Shown here: piece after piece, positions 1 through 7,289 of the stretch
How positions within the stretch are numbered: the first letter of the stretch is position 1
Layout: each line of letters starts with the position of its first letter
Source of the DNA: DATEUP01 sp041485285
GTDB lineage: Archaea; Thermoplasmatota; DTKX01; DATEUP01
NCBI GenBank assembly: GCA_041485285.1
Contig: JBGPJF010000004.1
Coordinates: 26,396-90,395, forward strand
Reading direction: 5' to 3'
DNA length: 64,000 bases
Translations under genes and position numbers: made by a program
Notes under the pieces: model-generated
Told to the model about the DNA's origin: nothing
Seen by the model: the letters and a program-made list of their open reading frames with translations, nothing else
The model's database searches: none

Positions 1-372
1 GAACTCAACGGCTCGGCGTCCACCGACAATGTGCGCATCGTGAGCTACGTTTGGACCTTTGAGCCCGCGGTGGAGGTCGAAAAGCTGAACGGAGCGCAGG
101 TCCGTTGGACGTTTACAGCCGCGGGCAATTACACGCTGACGCTGACGGTCGAAGATGCCGCGGGGAACGCGGCAACCGCGCACTTTGCCATCGAGATCAA
201 GCCGTCCCCGGCGCCCCCGCCGCCGCCCCCGCCCGACCACACCGGCGGAAACCAGTCGCAAGCGCAACCGACGGACAACACGGCGCTGTCGGTCGTGGGC
301 GCCGCGCTCGTGCTCGCGGCTGCGGCCGCCGCCGTCATGCTGTTCCGCCGGTGGCGGCGGGAGCAGGCTTAG
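1..372 (+). CDS. C-terminal end of a PKD-domain cell-surface protein (5' truncated)
   Basis: The reading frame is open from the first base, so the gene begins before the window. About 65 residues of a PKD-like immunoglobulin-fold domain are visible, including the typical strand ending WTFTAAGNYTLTLTVEDAAG. A proline linker of seven consecutive Pro follows, then a hydrophobic segment of about 20 residues (ALSVVGAALVLAAAAAAVML) and a basic tail (RRWRREQA). This is the standard layout of an exported protein held by a C-terminal membrane anchor, with the PKD domain outside the cell. Its last 38 bp overlap the convergent 3' end of the primase small-subunit gene. Substrate and role cannot be told from this fragment. 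Confidence 0.8.
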   Translation, partial: ELNGSASTDNVRIVSYVWTFEPAVEVEKLNGAQVRWTFTAAGNYTLTLTVEDAAGNAATAHFAIEIKPSPAPPPPPPPDHTGGNQSQAQPTDNTALSVVGAALVLAAAAAAVMLFRRWRREQA

Positions 373-1591
373 GGGCAGGCGGCGGGGGCGGGGTGTCGCC
401 CGGCCACAGCGCTTGGCGGCGCAAGATGAGGAAGACGGCCGCAAAGCGCGGGAGCGTATTCGGTCCAGGCGTGGGCTTGAACTCTTGGCCGCCGAGCGTG
501 AAGGGCTTCGCGTTGGGGGCGGCGTTGACCTTGATGGGTTCATCGTCGAGCGCGACCGCATCGACAAGCGGGTCGAAGGCATCGAGCTTGTCGCGCGTGA
601 GTGGCACGGCGCGCAGGCCGGACTTGCCGTGGAGGGAGCCGGGCGCGCGGATGAGGCGCTTCACGTCAGACGAAACGGGCTCGTCGCACCAGCCCTTCAG
701 GCGGTTGAGGTGGTGGGCGAACAGGTGGCGGTAGGTCCCGGACCCGACGCCCACATGGATGTCGGCGACGCCTTGCGCGACCGACGCGATGCGGCTCGCA
801 ACGGACTGCGGGTTGCCTTCGAGCGCCTCGACGAGCGCCTTCGACTCCTTGGAGGCGATGCCAGTCGCTTCCGAGAGGTCCTTGGCCTTTTCGGTCGCCG
901 GGCGCGTGTCGGCCGCGATCGCCTTGAACTGCTCCACCGTGGCGCGGGCAAGCCGCCCGCCCCAACCCCCCGCCTCGGACGACGAAATGCGCACGGACTT
1001 GATGGGGCGGCCAAACTTTCCCTCGACGGCTGCTTCGCCAACGAAGTCGTCGACCTCCGTCTTGCCCGTGATGTAGTCGACAATCTCTCGGCGCATGGGC
1101 GAGGTCAGTTGCCGCACGCGCGGGTCGCGCACATGGCAGTGGTAGCCGCGGCTGCCCGAGAACACGAGGTGGAGATCCCGTTGCGCGTAGCCGAGATCCC
1201 CTACAAGGAACTCATCGACAAGCAGCTTGAACTTCACCTTGACCGCGGCGAGCATCTCGCCATACGACATCTTGTCGGCGCCTTCGAGGTGATCCGCATC
1301 GAGGTCGAAGATCAGGTCCGCGCCGACCCACCCCTTCTCGCCCATCGTGTGGGCGTTGGGGTGGTCGTAGTAGGCCGTCGAGTGGTAGACATGGGCCGGC
1401 GGCCGGCGCACCAGGTCGAGTTTCAGGAGGTCGGGAGAAGCGAACCCCAGGTGCCGGCGGAAGAAGGTCTCGTTGTGGTAAAGGAACCCGAATTCCCGCT
1501 GCTGGAAGCCCGCGGGCGGGGGGAGCGCGTGCTTCGCGTAATAGCCCTTGAACGATTCGTTCAGGAACGCCCAGGTCCGCTCCATCCCCAT
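335..1591 (-). CDS. priS: DNA primase small (catalytic) subunit PriS
   Basis: Catalytic subunit of the archaeal/eukaryal-type primase, which makes the RNA primers for DNA replication together with PriL. The catalytic acidic motif DLIFDLDAD lies at about residues 92-100 and the SGSRGYHCHV motif, typical of the nucleotide-binding part, at about 145-154. At 418 aa it is longer than most archaeal PriS (about 330-390) because of a proline/alanine-rich tail of some 30 residues, which overlaps the upstream surface-protein gene by 38 bp in convergent orientation. The start ATG lies 1 bp after the stop of priL, so the two are almost certainly co-transcribed and translationally coupled. Identification rests on motifs and on the adjacent large subunit. 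Confidence 0.95.
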   Translation of the reverse strand: MGMERTWAFLNESFKGYYAKHALPPPAGFQQREFGFLYHNETFFRRHLGFASPDLLKLDLVRRPPAHVYHSTAYYDHPNAHTMGEKGWVGADLIFDLDADHLEGADKMSYGEMLAAVKVKFKLLVDEFLVGDLGYAQRDLHLVFSGSRGYHCHVRDPRVRQLTSPMRREIVDYITGKTEVDDFVGEAAVEGKFGRPIKSVRISSSEAGGWGGRLARATVEQFKAIAADTRPATEKAKDLSEATGIASKESKALVEALEGNPQSVASRIASVAQGVADIHVGVGSGTYRHLFAHHLNRLKGWCDEPVSSDVKRLIRAPGSLHGKSGLRAVPLTRDKLDAFDPLVDAVALDDEPIKVNAAPNAKPFTLGGQEFKPTPGPNTLPRFAAVFLILRRQALWPGDTPPPPPAPKPAPAATGGTA

Positions 1592-1592
1592 C

Positions 1593-2699
1593 TCAATCGC
1601 CGTCCTTCTTTTCGCCCTTCGGCGCAGGCGGCGGCAGTTTGCCCGAGAGGCGGAGCCGCTTGCGGTAGTAGTTCAGGGGGTGGTTGATGGTCTCGCAGAG
1701 CTTGTCGGGGTTGAAGCAGATCCCGTACGTTTTCATCGTCGAGCACATCGGCGGCGTGTACTCGGTGCCCGAGATCTCCCCGATGATGTGCTGGATCTGG
1801 TACATCGACTTCGAGATGTTGAAGTCGGGCCACCTCGAGAAAAGCGAGATGAGGCCCTCCTTGTCGTAGCCGATGGTGTGGAGGAAGGCGACCATGGTGA
1901 AGCGGCCCATGTGGGGGACGTTCTCGCTCTTGCCTGTCATCTCCATGAGGTGCTTGATGCACGGGGGGAACGATTCTTCGTCAAGGACGCCGCCGGCCCC
2001 CTCGAACCGGGCCCGCGCCTCCTTTACGATTCCCGCAAGGCGCTCTGCGTCGACCTGCACTTTTTCGTAAAGCATCTCCGAGATTCGAAGCGGGATTTCG
2101 GAGTTCAGTTTGAAGCGGAAGGCCTCTTCGAGGATGCGGAACGCCTTGTCGCGCTCGAGGCGGACCATGCCCTTCTGCAGGTCTTGGTGGATGAGCACCC
2201 AATTCTTGTCCCCGATCATCGAGGCGATCTTGAGGTAGTCCGCGAAGTGGAGCCCGATGCGGCCGTCCTCGATCTCGGCGAACTCGACGCCGAGGTAGTC
2301 GAGCACCTTGCGCACGCCGGGGGCGACCTCCGCTTGGTTGGCACCGCGGCGCGGGCCTTCCTGGGCGTTGAGGCGCTTGAGCCGCTTCTCGAGCATTTTG
2401 GCCTCGAACAGGCAGTACTTCTTCGTGAGGTAGGAATCGTTCACGGCGGAAACGAGGATGCGCGCGTAGAGGTAGGAAAGCACCTCTTCGAGCAGGTCGC
2501 GCTCGCGCCCGCCCGAGGAGAAGTCGGCGATCTCCTCGCCGCTTAGCGCCGCGTCGACCCGCGCCCACCCGCGCTTGCGGTCGCGCTCGAAGTTGCGGTT
2601 GGACACGAGGTCCTCGAGGGAGACTTCGTATTTCTGGGCGACTTCCCTGCCTTCCGGCAGGAACGGGAACATCGCCCCGATTTCGAGCGCGCTTGCCAT
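1593..2699 (-). CDS. priL: DNA primase large subunit PriL
   Basis: Regulatory, iron-sulfur subunit of the archaeal primase; it binds template and initiating nucleotides and supports PriS. The 368-aa protein has the expected all-helical N-terminal half and a C-terminal Fe-S domain whose four cysteines are visible in FPPCIKHL, TPPMC, TYGIC and DKLC, followed by the conserved NHPLNYYRKRL stretch. It is the first gene of the priL-priS pair and ends in a lysine-rich tail. The ATG start is supported by a TATA-like sequence 28 bp upstream, implying a leaderless message. Confidence 0.95.
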   Translation of the reverse strand: MASALEIGAMFPFLPEGREVAQKYEVSLEDLVSNRNFERDRKRGWARVDAALSGEEIADFSSGGRERDLLEEVLSYLYARILVSAVNDSYLTKKYCLFEAKMLEKRLKRLNAQEGPRRGANQAEVAPGVRKVLDYLGVEFAEIEDGRIGLHFADYLKIASMIGDKNWVLIHQDLQKGMVRLERDKAFRILEEAFRFKLNSEIPLRISEMLYEKVQVDAERLAGIVKEARARFEGAGGVLDEESFPPCIKHLMEMTGKSENVPHMGRFTMVAFLHTIGYDKEGLISLFSRWPDFNISKSMYQIQHIIGEISGTEYTPPMCSTMKTYGICFNPDKLCETINHPLNYYRKRLRLSGKLPPPAPKGEKKDGD

Positions 2700-2720
2700 C
2701 TCGCGCTCATCGAGCGGGAG

Positions 2721-2731
2721 CCGAAATAAGC
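2721..2731 (-). promoter_or_regulatory. TATA-like box for priL-priS
   Basis: On the minus strand this reads GGCTTATTTCGG. It is centred about 28 bp before the priL ATG, the distance expected if transcription starts at or within a base or two of the start codon. The surrounding sequence is GC-rich, so the AT-rich element stands out. Confidence 0.45.
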
Positions 2732-2846
2732 CTTCGCTGGGGGGGAGTGAAAGCGTCCTGAACGGCCGGGGAGAGCGCCGCCCTTATCTCCTTTCCGGGC
2801 GTGTTGGCATCGGCGGCGGCATGGAAGTGCGATCGGGGGATGGGGA

Positions 2847-3545
2847 GTGAGCGGAACCAGGCAGCCCCCCTTGGCGGAGGGGCCACCCGACGACGAGGGA
2901 ATCTCGGCCACTTTGTTGGTCGCGGTGGTTGTGGCCTCAGCTGTGGAGTTTTCGATCTCCTTCGCTTACTGCTTCGATCCAACGTTCCCGCGAATGGACC
3001 TATGGGTTCTTTCCATTTGGTTCCCCGCGGGCGCGGGTGTGGCGATCTTTCGGCCAAGGATGGTCCGAGAGCCCGCCGCCGGAGCAACGGCCCCGCGCAT
3101 CCGTGGCCGACCACGATGGTCGGGGATGTGGCTCGCGACCATGTGGATGGTGGGTGCGCTGCTGCTCTCGACGCCGAAGTCGCATTTCTCGATTGGCCTG
3201 GCGCTTCTTGCAGGTGTCTTCGGATCTTGCGGGATTGCCGTGGGGTGGGCGCTGCGGCCGACCGAGGTCCTCCTCCGCGACGATGGGATCAGCCTCCTCA
3301 CCAACGGCCGGCTCTCGTGGGCCTTCCCGTGGTCGGAGGTCACGACAATTCGGAAGGGCGGATCGGTGATCGTGGGCCCAAAGGGCGCACCCGTACAGCA
3401 ACCTTGGATCGACATCGAGCGCGGGGACGGGAAATCGGGAAGAATCTACGGGGAGCGCCTTCCGCGCGCGACCTTCGAAACAGTCCTGACTCTCCTGAGG
3501 GCCGAGGCCCGAAACCGCCCGCACATAAAATGGATCGAGAAGTAG
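2847..3545 (+). CDS. Hypothetical membrane protein with PH-like cytoplasmic domain
   Basis: Not recognised by name. The 232-aa product starts at a GTG. Hydrophobic segments lie at about residues 21-40, 50-68 and 93-130, giving three or four membrane spans. The C-terminal 100 residues are soluble and have the alternating pattern of small bacterial PH-like membrane proteins: EVLLRDDGISLLTNGRLSWAF, then WSEVTTIRKG, then a surface-exposed loop and a final helix. The gene stands alone between the divergently oriented priL and the convergent PCNA gene. Function unknown; a membrane-surface sensor or scaffold is only a guess. Confidence 0.65.
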   Translation: MSGTRQPPLAEGPPDDEGISATLLVAVVVASAVEFSISFAYCFDPTFPRMDLWVLSIWFPAGAGVAIFRPRMVREPAAGATAPRIRGRPRWSGMWLATMWMVGALLLSTPKSHFSIGLALLAGVFGSCGIAVGWALRPTEVLLRDDGISLLTNGRLSWAFPWSEVTTIRKGGSVIVGPKGAPVQQPWIDIERGDGKSGRIYGERLPRATFETVLTLLRAEARNRPHIKWIEK

Positions 3546-3619
3546 CTGGCGCGCACTTCCTAATGACAGGACCGAGCGTATGGCGGCGGGGCCGAACCCC
3601 CGGGGGGTGCGCAACCCGC

Positions 3620-4360
3620 CTATTCGCTCTCAATCCTCGGCGCGAGCAGGTACATGACTTGCCCGTCGCCCTCGGCGATCTTGAACTCGACACGGACGGG
3701 GTAATCATTTCCGAGGTTCAGCGTGACATCCTGCCCGGGCGGGATGGCGCGGATCATGTTGGAGAAGTAATCCAGCGAAAACAGCGATCGGGCCGTCTCC
3801 TTGGCCTCGAGCGACTTGAGCAGGTCCTTCTTGAGTTTCAGCGAGACCGAGTCCGTGTCGCCTTCGCAGGCAAGCTCGAAGCCGTCGGCAGCGACCTTGA
3901 GCGAGATGTGGTCGCTCACGGACTCCGAGGCGCGGATGCCTTGGCCGAGGTCGTCGACCGCAAGGGTGACCTTGGCGGGGTAGGTGAGGTTCGGCACTTT
4001 CGGGTCGCTCATGCCGGTCGTGTCGACAAGCGACATCCGCCTTGTGATGTTGGCGATGTTGAGGACGAGCTTGTTCTGGTCTTCGTTGTGCTCCATCGAG
4101 AGGATGTCGCCGGCCTTGGCGAGCTTCAGGACGTCCTTGAGCTTCTCGATGTCGATGCCAAGCTCGCCTGAGGTGGCCTTCAGCTCCTCGAAGGCGTCCT
4201 TGGAGAGCTTCAGTTCGACCATGGCGACGTGGGCGGGGTCGACGGCCTTGAGCGAGATGCCGTCTTGGCCAACCCCCAGCTTGACTTCGTCGACGAGGGT
4301 CGAAACGACGTTGATGATCTCTTTCAGGATGTCCGCCTTCACTTTCGCCTTAAACGCCAT
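3620..4360 (-). CDS. pcn: Sliding clamp PCNA
   Basis: DNA polymerase processivity clamp, a homotrimer that encircles DNA and tethers polymerase, ligase, FEN1 and other partners through PIP boxes. At 246 aa it has the normal archaeal length. It begins MAFKAKVKADILKEIINVV and contains typical PCNA stretches such as DGISLKAVDPAHVAMVELKL and a C-terminal GDYPVRVEF-type strand (here NDYPVRVEF) followed by YLLAPRIESE. The frame is open upstream to about 4906 but with unrelated composition, so the ATG at 4358-4360 is chosen; it has GAGGT nearby and a TATA box about 40 bp upstream. It stands as a single gene near the primase genes. Confidence 0.96.
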   Translation of the reverse strand: MAFKAKVKADILKEIINVVSTLVDEVKLGVGQDGISLKAVDPAHVAMVELKLSKDAFEELKATSGELGIDIEKLKDVLKLAKAGDILSMEHNEDQNKLVLNIANITRRMSLVDTTGMSDPKVPNLTYPAKVTLAVDDLGQGIRASESVSDHISLKVAADGFELACEGDTDSVSLKLKKDLLKSLEAKETARSLFSLDYFSNMIRAIPPGQDVTLNLGNDYPVRVEFKIAEGDGQVMYLLAPRIESE

Positions 4361-4397
4361 ATCCAGACCTCGTGACTTCGCCCCGATTGGCGAATAT

Positions 4398-4407
4398 GAA
4401 TATAAGG
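4398..4407 (-). promoter_or_regulatory. TATA box for pcn
   Basis: CCTTATATTC on the minus strand, centred about 42 bp upstream of the PCNA ATG. It predicts a short leader of roughly 15 nt containing GAGGT before the start codon. It sits in an AT-rich island of about 20 bp within GC-rich DNA. Confidence 0.55.
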
Positions 4408-4486
4408 GGTGCGGGGGGGCGAGCGAACGCTGGGTGGGGCGAGCATTTTTGGGGGCGCTCCGCGTGGCGCGGTCGCGGTGAGTGGA

Positions 4487-4945
4487 ATGGTCGATGTTGG
4501 AACCAAGGCGCCGGACTTCACGCTGAAGGACCACGCGGGCAAGTCGGTGAAGCTTTCGGACTACAAGGGCAAGAAAGTGGTGCTGTATTTTTACCCGAAG
4601 GACTTCACGAGCGGCTGCACGAAGGAGTCGTGCGACTTCCGCGACCGGTCGGGCGAGTTCAAGAACACAGTGATCCTCGGCGTGTCGAGCGACAGCGTGG
4701 ACAGCCACGAAGACTTCCGCCACAAGTACAACCTGCCGTTCCAGCTGCTGTCGGACCCGGAGCAGGAAGTGCAGAAGAAGTATGGAGTGTGGGGGGAGAA
4801 GGCGATGTACGGGCGGAAATACATGGGGACCGTCAGGACGACGTACCTGATTGGGCCGGATGGGAAGGTTGCCAAGGCGTGGGACAGGGTCAAGGTGGAT
4901 GGGCACGTGGATGAGGTGCTAGAGGCCGCAAAGGCCCTTGGGTGA
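4487..4945 (+). CDS. bcp: Thioredoxin-dependent peroxiredoxin (BCP/PrxQ type)
   Basis: Reduces hydrogen peroxide and organic hydroperoxides using a cysteine thiol that is re-reduced by thioredoxin. The 152-aa protein begins MVDVGTKAPDFTL. It has YPKDFTSGCTKESCDFRD, in which the peroxidatic Cys is followed five residues later by the resolving Cys, the hallmark of PrxQ enzymes. The later RTTYLIGPDGKVAKAW strand is also typical. The ATG at 4487 is preferred because homologues start here; a GTG nine bases earlier is possible. Its last codons overlap the next small membrane-protein gene, suggesting co-transcription. Confidence 0.93.
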   Translation: MVDVGTKAPDFTLKDHAGKSVKLSDYKGKKVVLYFYPKDFTSGCTKESCDFRDRSGEFKNTVILGVSSDSVDSHEDFRHKYNLPFQLLSDPEQEVQKKYGVWGEKAMYGRKYMGTVRTTYLIGPDGKVAKAWDRVKVDGHVDEVLEAAKALG

Positions 4946-5241
4946 GCGGGTGGGGTGAGCCCCAATTGAACGCCCCCCTCCAAATGCTCCCAAGGCCGGG
5001 ACAATTGCGCGAACGCCGCGCCGTGACAGGGGCTATCCTGATCGCGACGGGCACGGGGTTCCTCTTTCTTGCCGCGTTTTTCTTCGTGGTGAGCTTCGGC
5101 ACCATGTTCGACAGGTCGCAGGTTTCACAGATCTCGGGCGGGCTGATGTTCGTCGCCGGAACCGCAGGCTTCGGATTCCTCATCACGGGCATTGTTCACA
5201 CCCTGAAGGGCGCCGTAACACGGAGGGACGCCGACCTTTAG
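4942..5241 (+). CDS. Small membrane protein (two predicted spans)
   Basis: Unrecognised. This 99-aa product starts with GTG inside the end of the peroxiredoxin gene (4-bp overlap). Two hydrophobic segments are clear: AVTGAILIATGTGFLFLAAF and MFVAGTAGFGFLITGIVH. The C-terminal pattern GIVHTLKGAVTRR closely resembles GLVHFLRGVATR at the end of the gene beginning at 5447, so the two look like diverged tandem paralogues. The first 25 residues before the hydrophobic part may not be translated if an internal start is used. Confidence 0.5.
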   Translation: MSGWGEPQLNAPLQMLPRPGQLRERRAVTGAILIATGTGFLFLAAFFFVVSFGTMFDRSQVSQISGGLMFVAGTAGFGFLITGIVHTLKGAVTRRDADL

Positions 5242-5446
5242 GCCCGCCCGCGTTTGGTACCCGACGGAATTGTGCAGGGTCCGCGCCGCTGGCCGCAAGA
5301 ACCATCATCAAGGCCGTTCAAGGCCACCAATCGTGGCGCCGCTTGTCGAACGAAGTGCACAGCGCCCCTTGAAGGGAGCGGGCGTTCGTGGCCCATCGCG
5401 GGGAAGGGTTTTACGCCGGGATCGGATACAGGTCGGCTGCTACATC

Positions 5447-5650
5447 ATGAGCCTATCGCTTCTCACTTGGCTCACCGGATTCGAGTTGCTGGATGCTTCG
5501 ATCGATTGGTCATTCGCGCCACCCACGCCGTCTCAAGTGCTTCAAGGACAGGCGGGAGTTGCGCTCCTCTTCATCGGCTTGATCTTGTTGCCCGTGGGGC
5601 TGGTGCACTTCTTGAGGGGAGTTGCCACACGCGCGGGCGGGGCGACTTAA
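5447..5650 (+). CDS. Small membrane protein, likely paralogue of the preceding gene
   Basis: Unrecognised 67-aa product starting at the ATG of MSLSLLTWLTGFELL. It has a hydrophobic first helix, a short polar loop and a second helix (AGVALLFIGLILLPVGLVHF) ending in a basic stretch. The second helix and its tail match the end of the protein encoded at 4942-5241. The frame stays open upstream to 5270, but that part is rich in Arg and reads like non-coding DNA. The 205 bp between the two genes hold no convincing feature. Confidence 0.4.
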   Translation: MSLSLLTWLTGFELLDASIDWSFAPPTPSQVLQGQAGVALLFIGLILLPVGLVHFLRGVATRAGGAT

Positions 5651-5699
5651 ACGGTGCGAATCAACTTGAGCTCGGCCAATAAAGTGGGCACTAGTCCTA

Positions 5700-5790
5700 C
5701 TCTCCCCACCGGTGCTCGCATCACACGCAGCTGGAGAGCCTGGTCTCCGGCTCATGCGGGCCCCGCGGTTGCACGATCAGCCCTTACGGC
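5700..5790 (-). pseudogene. Decayed third copy of the TFS 3' end
   Basis: On the minus strand this aligns by eye with the last part of the intact TFS gene at 7290-7622. It translates to HEPETRLSSCV-stop-CEHRWGE-stop, compared with DEPETRFYICVKCEHRWREN in the intact protein. There is an in-frame stop where the penultimate Lys of the zinc ribbon should be, and the upstream part is scrambled, so it cannot be functional. It is the most diverged of three copies and marks the far end of a repeated region. Confidence 0.7.
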
Positions 5791-6117
5791 TCATCGACGC
5801 CCTACTTCGGCCGCGTCGTCTTGCCCTTGGGGAGGGCCCTCGGCGCTTTTTTTTGCCGACGAGGAAACGTTTGTTCGGGGCGCTCGGCGCCGTTTCTCGG
5901 TCGGCCCTGCCCCCTCGGCCGCCCGACGGGCGTCGAGTGATGCGCGGAATTCGTTGAGCTGTTCCCAAAGCGAATCTTGGTCCGGCATGAAAGGAACCCC
6001 GTGGGCTTTCATTTCGTCGAGGAACTCCCACAAGCTGAGGCCCGCGGCGTGTGCGCACCATTGTGCGCTCGCCTCGCGGAGCTGGTACGTGCGCAGGGCG
6101 GCCTTAAGCGACATCAT
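5791..6117 (-). pseudogene. Truncated UPF0175-type antitoxin remnant
   Basis: The frame starting at the ATG pair 6112-6117 encodes SLWEFLDEMKAHGVPF, nearly identical to SLWEFLDELKARGVPF in the intact antitoxin at 6860-7207, and continues with a matching WEQLNEFRASLD segment. The N-terminal DNA-binding half of the family (ribbon-helix-helix) is missing; the gene is cut just where the TFS fragment at 6147 ends. The last 45 residues are low-complexity and unrelated. An eight-adenine run on this strand (5847-5854) falls in that tail. No toxin gene accompanies it. It may still be translated, but is best read as a relic. Confidence 0.65.
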
Positions 6118-6146
6118 TGGTTCAGCCTCGGCCGGCCCCGTCACGA

Positions 6147-6262
6147 TTACTGATTCTCTCTCCACCGGTGCTCGCACTTCACGCAGATGTAGAACCTCGT
6201 CTCCGGCCCGTCCGCGCCGCGCGTCTGCTGCATCATCCAGTGGGCCTCGTTGATGGAGCACT
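6147..6262 (-). pseudogene. Second, partial copy of the TFS 3' end
   Basis: About 114 bp are roughly 90% identical by eye to the end of the intact TFS gene. They encode KCSINEAHWMMQQTRGADG then PETRFYICVKCEHRWRENQ and stop. The first cysteine of this zinc ribbon is lost (the intact gene has CPKC), and the catalytic Asp-Glu of the acidic hairpin has become Asp-Gly. The N-terminal zinc ribbon and linker are absent, so this is a fragment rather than a second TFS gene. It lies between the toxin gene and the antitoxin remnant. Confidence 0.8.
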
Positions 6263-6375
6263 TCGTACCCACTTTGTGCGACGGAGGCAGATTCTACGGA
6301 CGCCGCTGGCAACGCCTCTTTGCGCCCCCCATCGACAAGCGTCCATCCAAAGAGCGCACCGGCCGGCCGGAGCGT

Positions 6376-6879
6376 TCACCTGCGCGCCGCCTTCTCGCCC
6401 ATCGCGACCAGGTCAAGGAAAAGCGCCGTGCTGATATGATAATCGAGTGCGAGGAGCTTGTCGAGCAGCGCCCGGAATTGGCCAAGTTCAATTCGGCCCA
6501 AAGCCACGTTGTCAAGGAGCACGAAGGGCGTCGATCGGATGGGCAAGCCGAGGTGCTTCGCCGCGCGGATTGCGTCGCCGTCGTCGATCACAGCGGTCGC
6601 GCCGGAGACCGCCCCGGCAAGGGCGATGACGCTGAGTTCGCCAGGGCCCAACACCGGCGGGGGGAGGCGGAGAGGAGGGGGTTCTCGGACCTCGATGGTG
6701 CGGGCGTCGATGAGCCGGCGAACGGCCAATGCTTCGCGGTAGCCCTTGCCCATCCCCGCTTCCACTTCGGCCAGCACCTGCGGCGTCGTGAGGATGGGGC
6801 GGAAGATACCGAGCGCGTCTAGGGTGCCGAGCTTGGCCATGAAGATCAGCGGCGACGCGTTAACGACGGCGGCGGCCAT
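6376..6879 (-). CDS. PIN-like toxin (DUF3368 type)
   Basis: Predicted ribonuclease toxin of a VapBC-like pair. The 167-aa protein begins MAAAVVNASPLIFMAKLG, the usual DUF3368 opening in which Asn/Asp and Ser contribute to the metal site. It continues with TPQVLAEVEAG, GPGELSVIALA (conserved Glu) and AVIDDGDAIRAAKHLGLPI (conserved Asp-Asp). The ATG lies inside the end of the antitoxin gene (20-bp overlap), as expected for a coupled toxin. A longer open frame upstream belongs to another frame of the antitoxin and is ignored. Family assignment is from remembered motifs; cognate partner is the UPF0175 gene. Confidence 0.75.
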   Translation of the reverse strand: MAAAVVNASPLIFMAKLGTLDALGIFRPILTTPQVLAEVEAGMGKGYREALAVRRLIDARTIEVREPPPLRLPPPVLGPGELSVIALAGAVSGATAVIDDGDAIRAAKHLGLPIRSTPFVLLDNVALGRIELGQFRALLDKLLALDYHISTALFLDLVAMGEKAARR

Positions 6880-7207
6880 GGGTGTGCTCCTTTTCCAATT
6901 TCTCGCGGAACTCGGCGAGCTGCTCGCGCATAAGGTCTTCGTCCGTCCGGAAGGGGACGCCACGCGCTTTCAATTCGTCGAGAAACTCCCAGAGGCTGAT
7001 GCCCGCCTGGTGGGCGGCTCCCCCGAAGCTGGCCTCCCCACGCTGGTACTGGAGCACTGCCTCGTCCGTGAGCACCTCGCGCACGCCCTTGTCGAGAGCC
7101 CGCCGTATCAGCGAGGACCGCTCCACCTTGAGGCGCTTGGCCGCCTCGGTGAGACGGTCCAGATCCTCGGCGGGGATCCGGATGGTCGTTATGCGCGCGG
7201 CTGCCAC
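6860..7207 (-). CDS. UPF0175 family antitoxin
   Basis: Predicted antitoxin and autoregulator for the overlapping PIN-like toxin. The 115-aa product starts at a GTG. It has an N-terminal ribbon-helix-helix-like segment (TTIRIPAEDLDRLTEAAKRL, then RSSLIRRALDKGV) and the UPF0175 C-terminal region with EASFGGAAHQAGISLWEFLD, residues that normally contact the toxin. The GTG at 7205-7207 is chosen because a TATA box lies 27 bp upstream, although the frame is open further. UPF0175 next to a DUF3368/PIN gene is a common archaeal and cyanobacterial toxin-antitoxin arrangement. Confidence 0.75.
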   Translation of the reverse strand: MAAARITTIRIPAEDLDRLTEAAKRLKVERSSLIRRALDKGVREVLTDEAVLQYQRGEASFGGAAHQAGISLWEFLDELKARGVPFRTDEDLMREQLAEFREKLEKEHTHGRRRR

Positions 7208-7227
7208 GGCGAATACGTACCTGTCTA

Positions 7228-7240
7228 CCGTATTAATTCT
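7228..7240 (-). promoter_or_regulatory. TATA box for the UPF0175/PIN-like toxin-antitoxin operon
   Basis: AGAATTAATACGG on the minus strand, centred about 27 bp before the antitoxin GTG. It is one of the most AT-rich elements in this region and implies leaderless transcription of the pair. Autorepression by the antitoxin at this site would be typical of the class but is not visible in the sequence. Confidence 0.5.
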
Positions 7241-7289
7241 ATCCTCGACTGCTCCGCCCGCAGGGGGCGCGCAACGATCGGGAGGTCGC

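Noticed and set aside
3560..3615. GC-rich inverted stretch between two convergent genes, first suspected as a tRNA remnant
   Set aside because: No T-stem consensus or acceptor stem can be drawn; it is probably just GC-rich intergenic sequence.
5847..5854. Eight-T run on the plus strand as a possible transcription terminator
   Set aside because: It lies nearly 200 bp after the nearest plus-strand gene and inside the tail of the antitoxin remnant on the other strand; nothing else supports a terminator.
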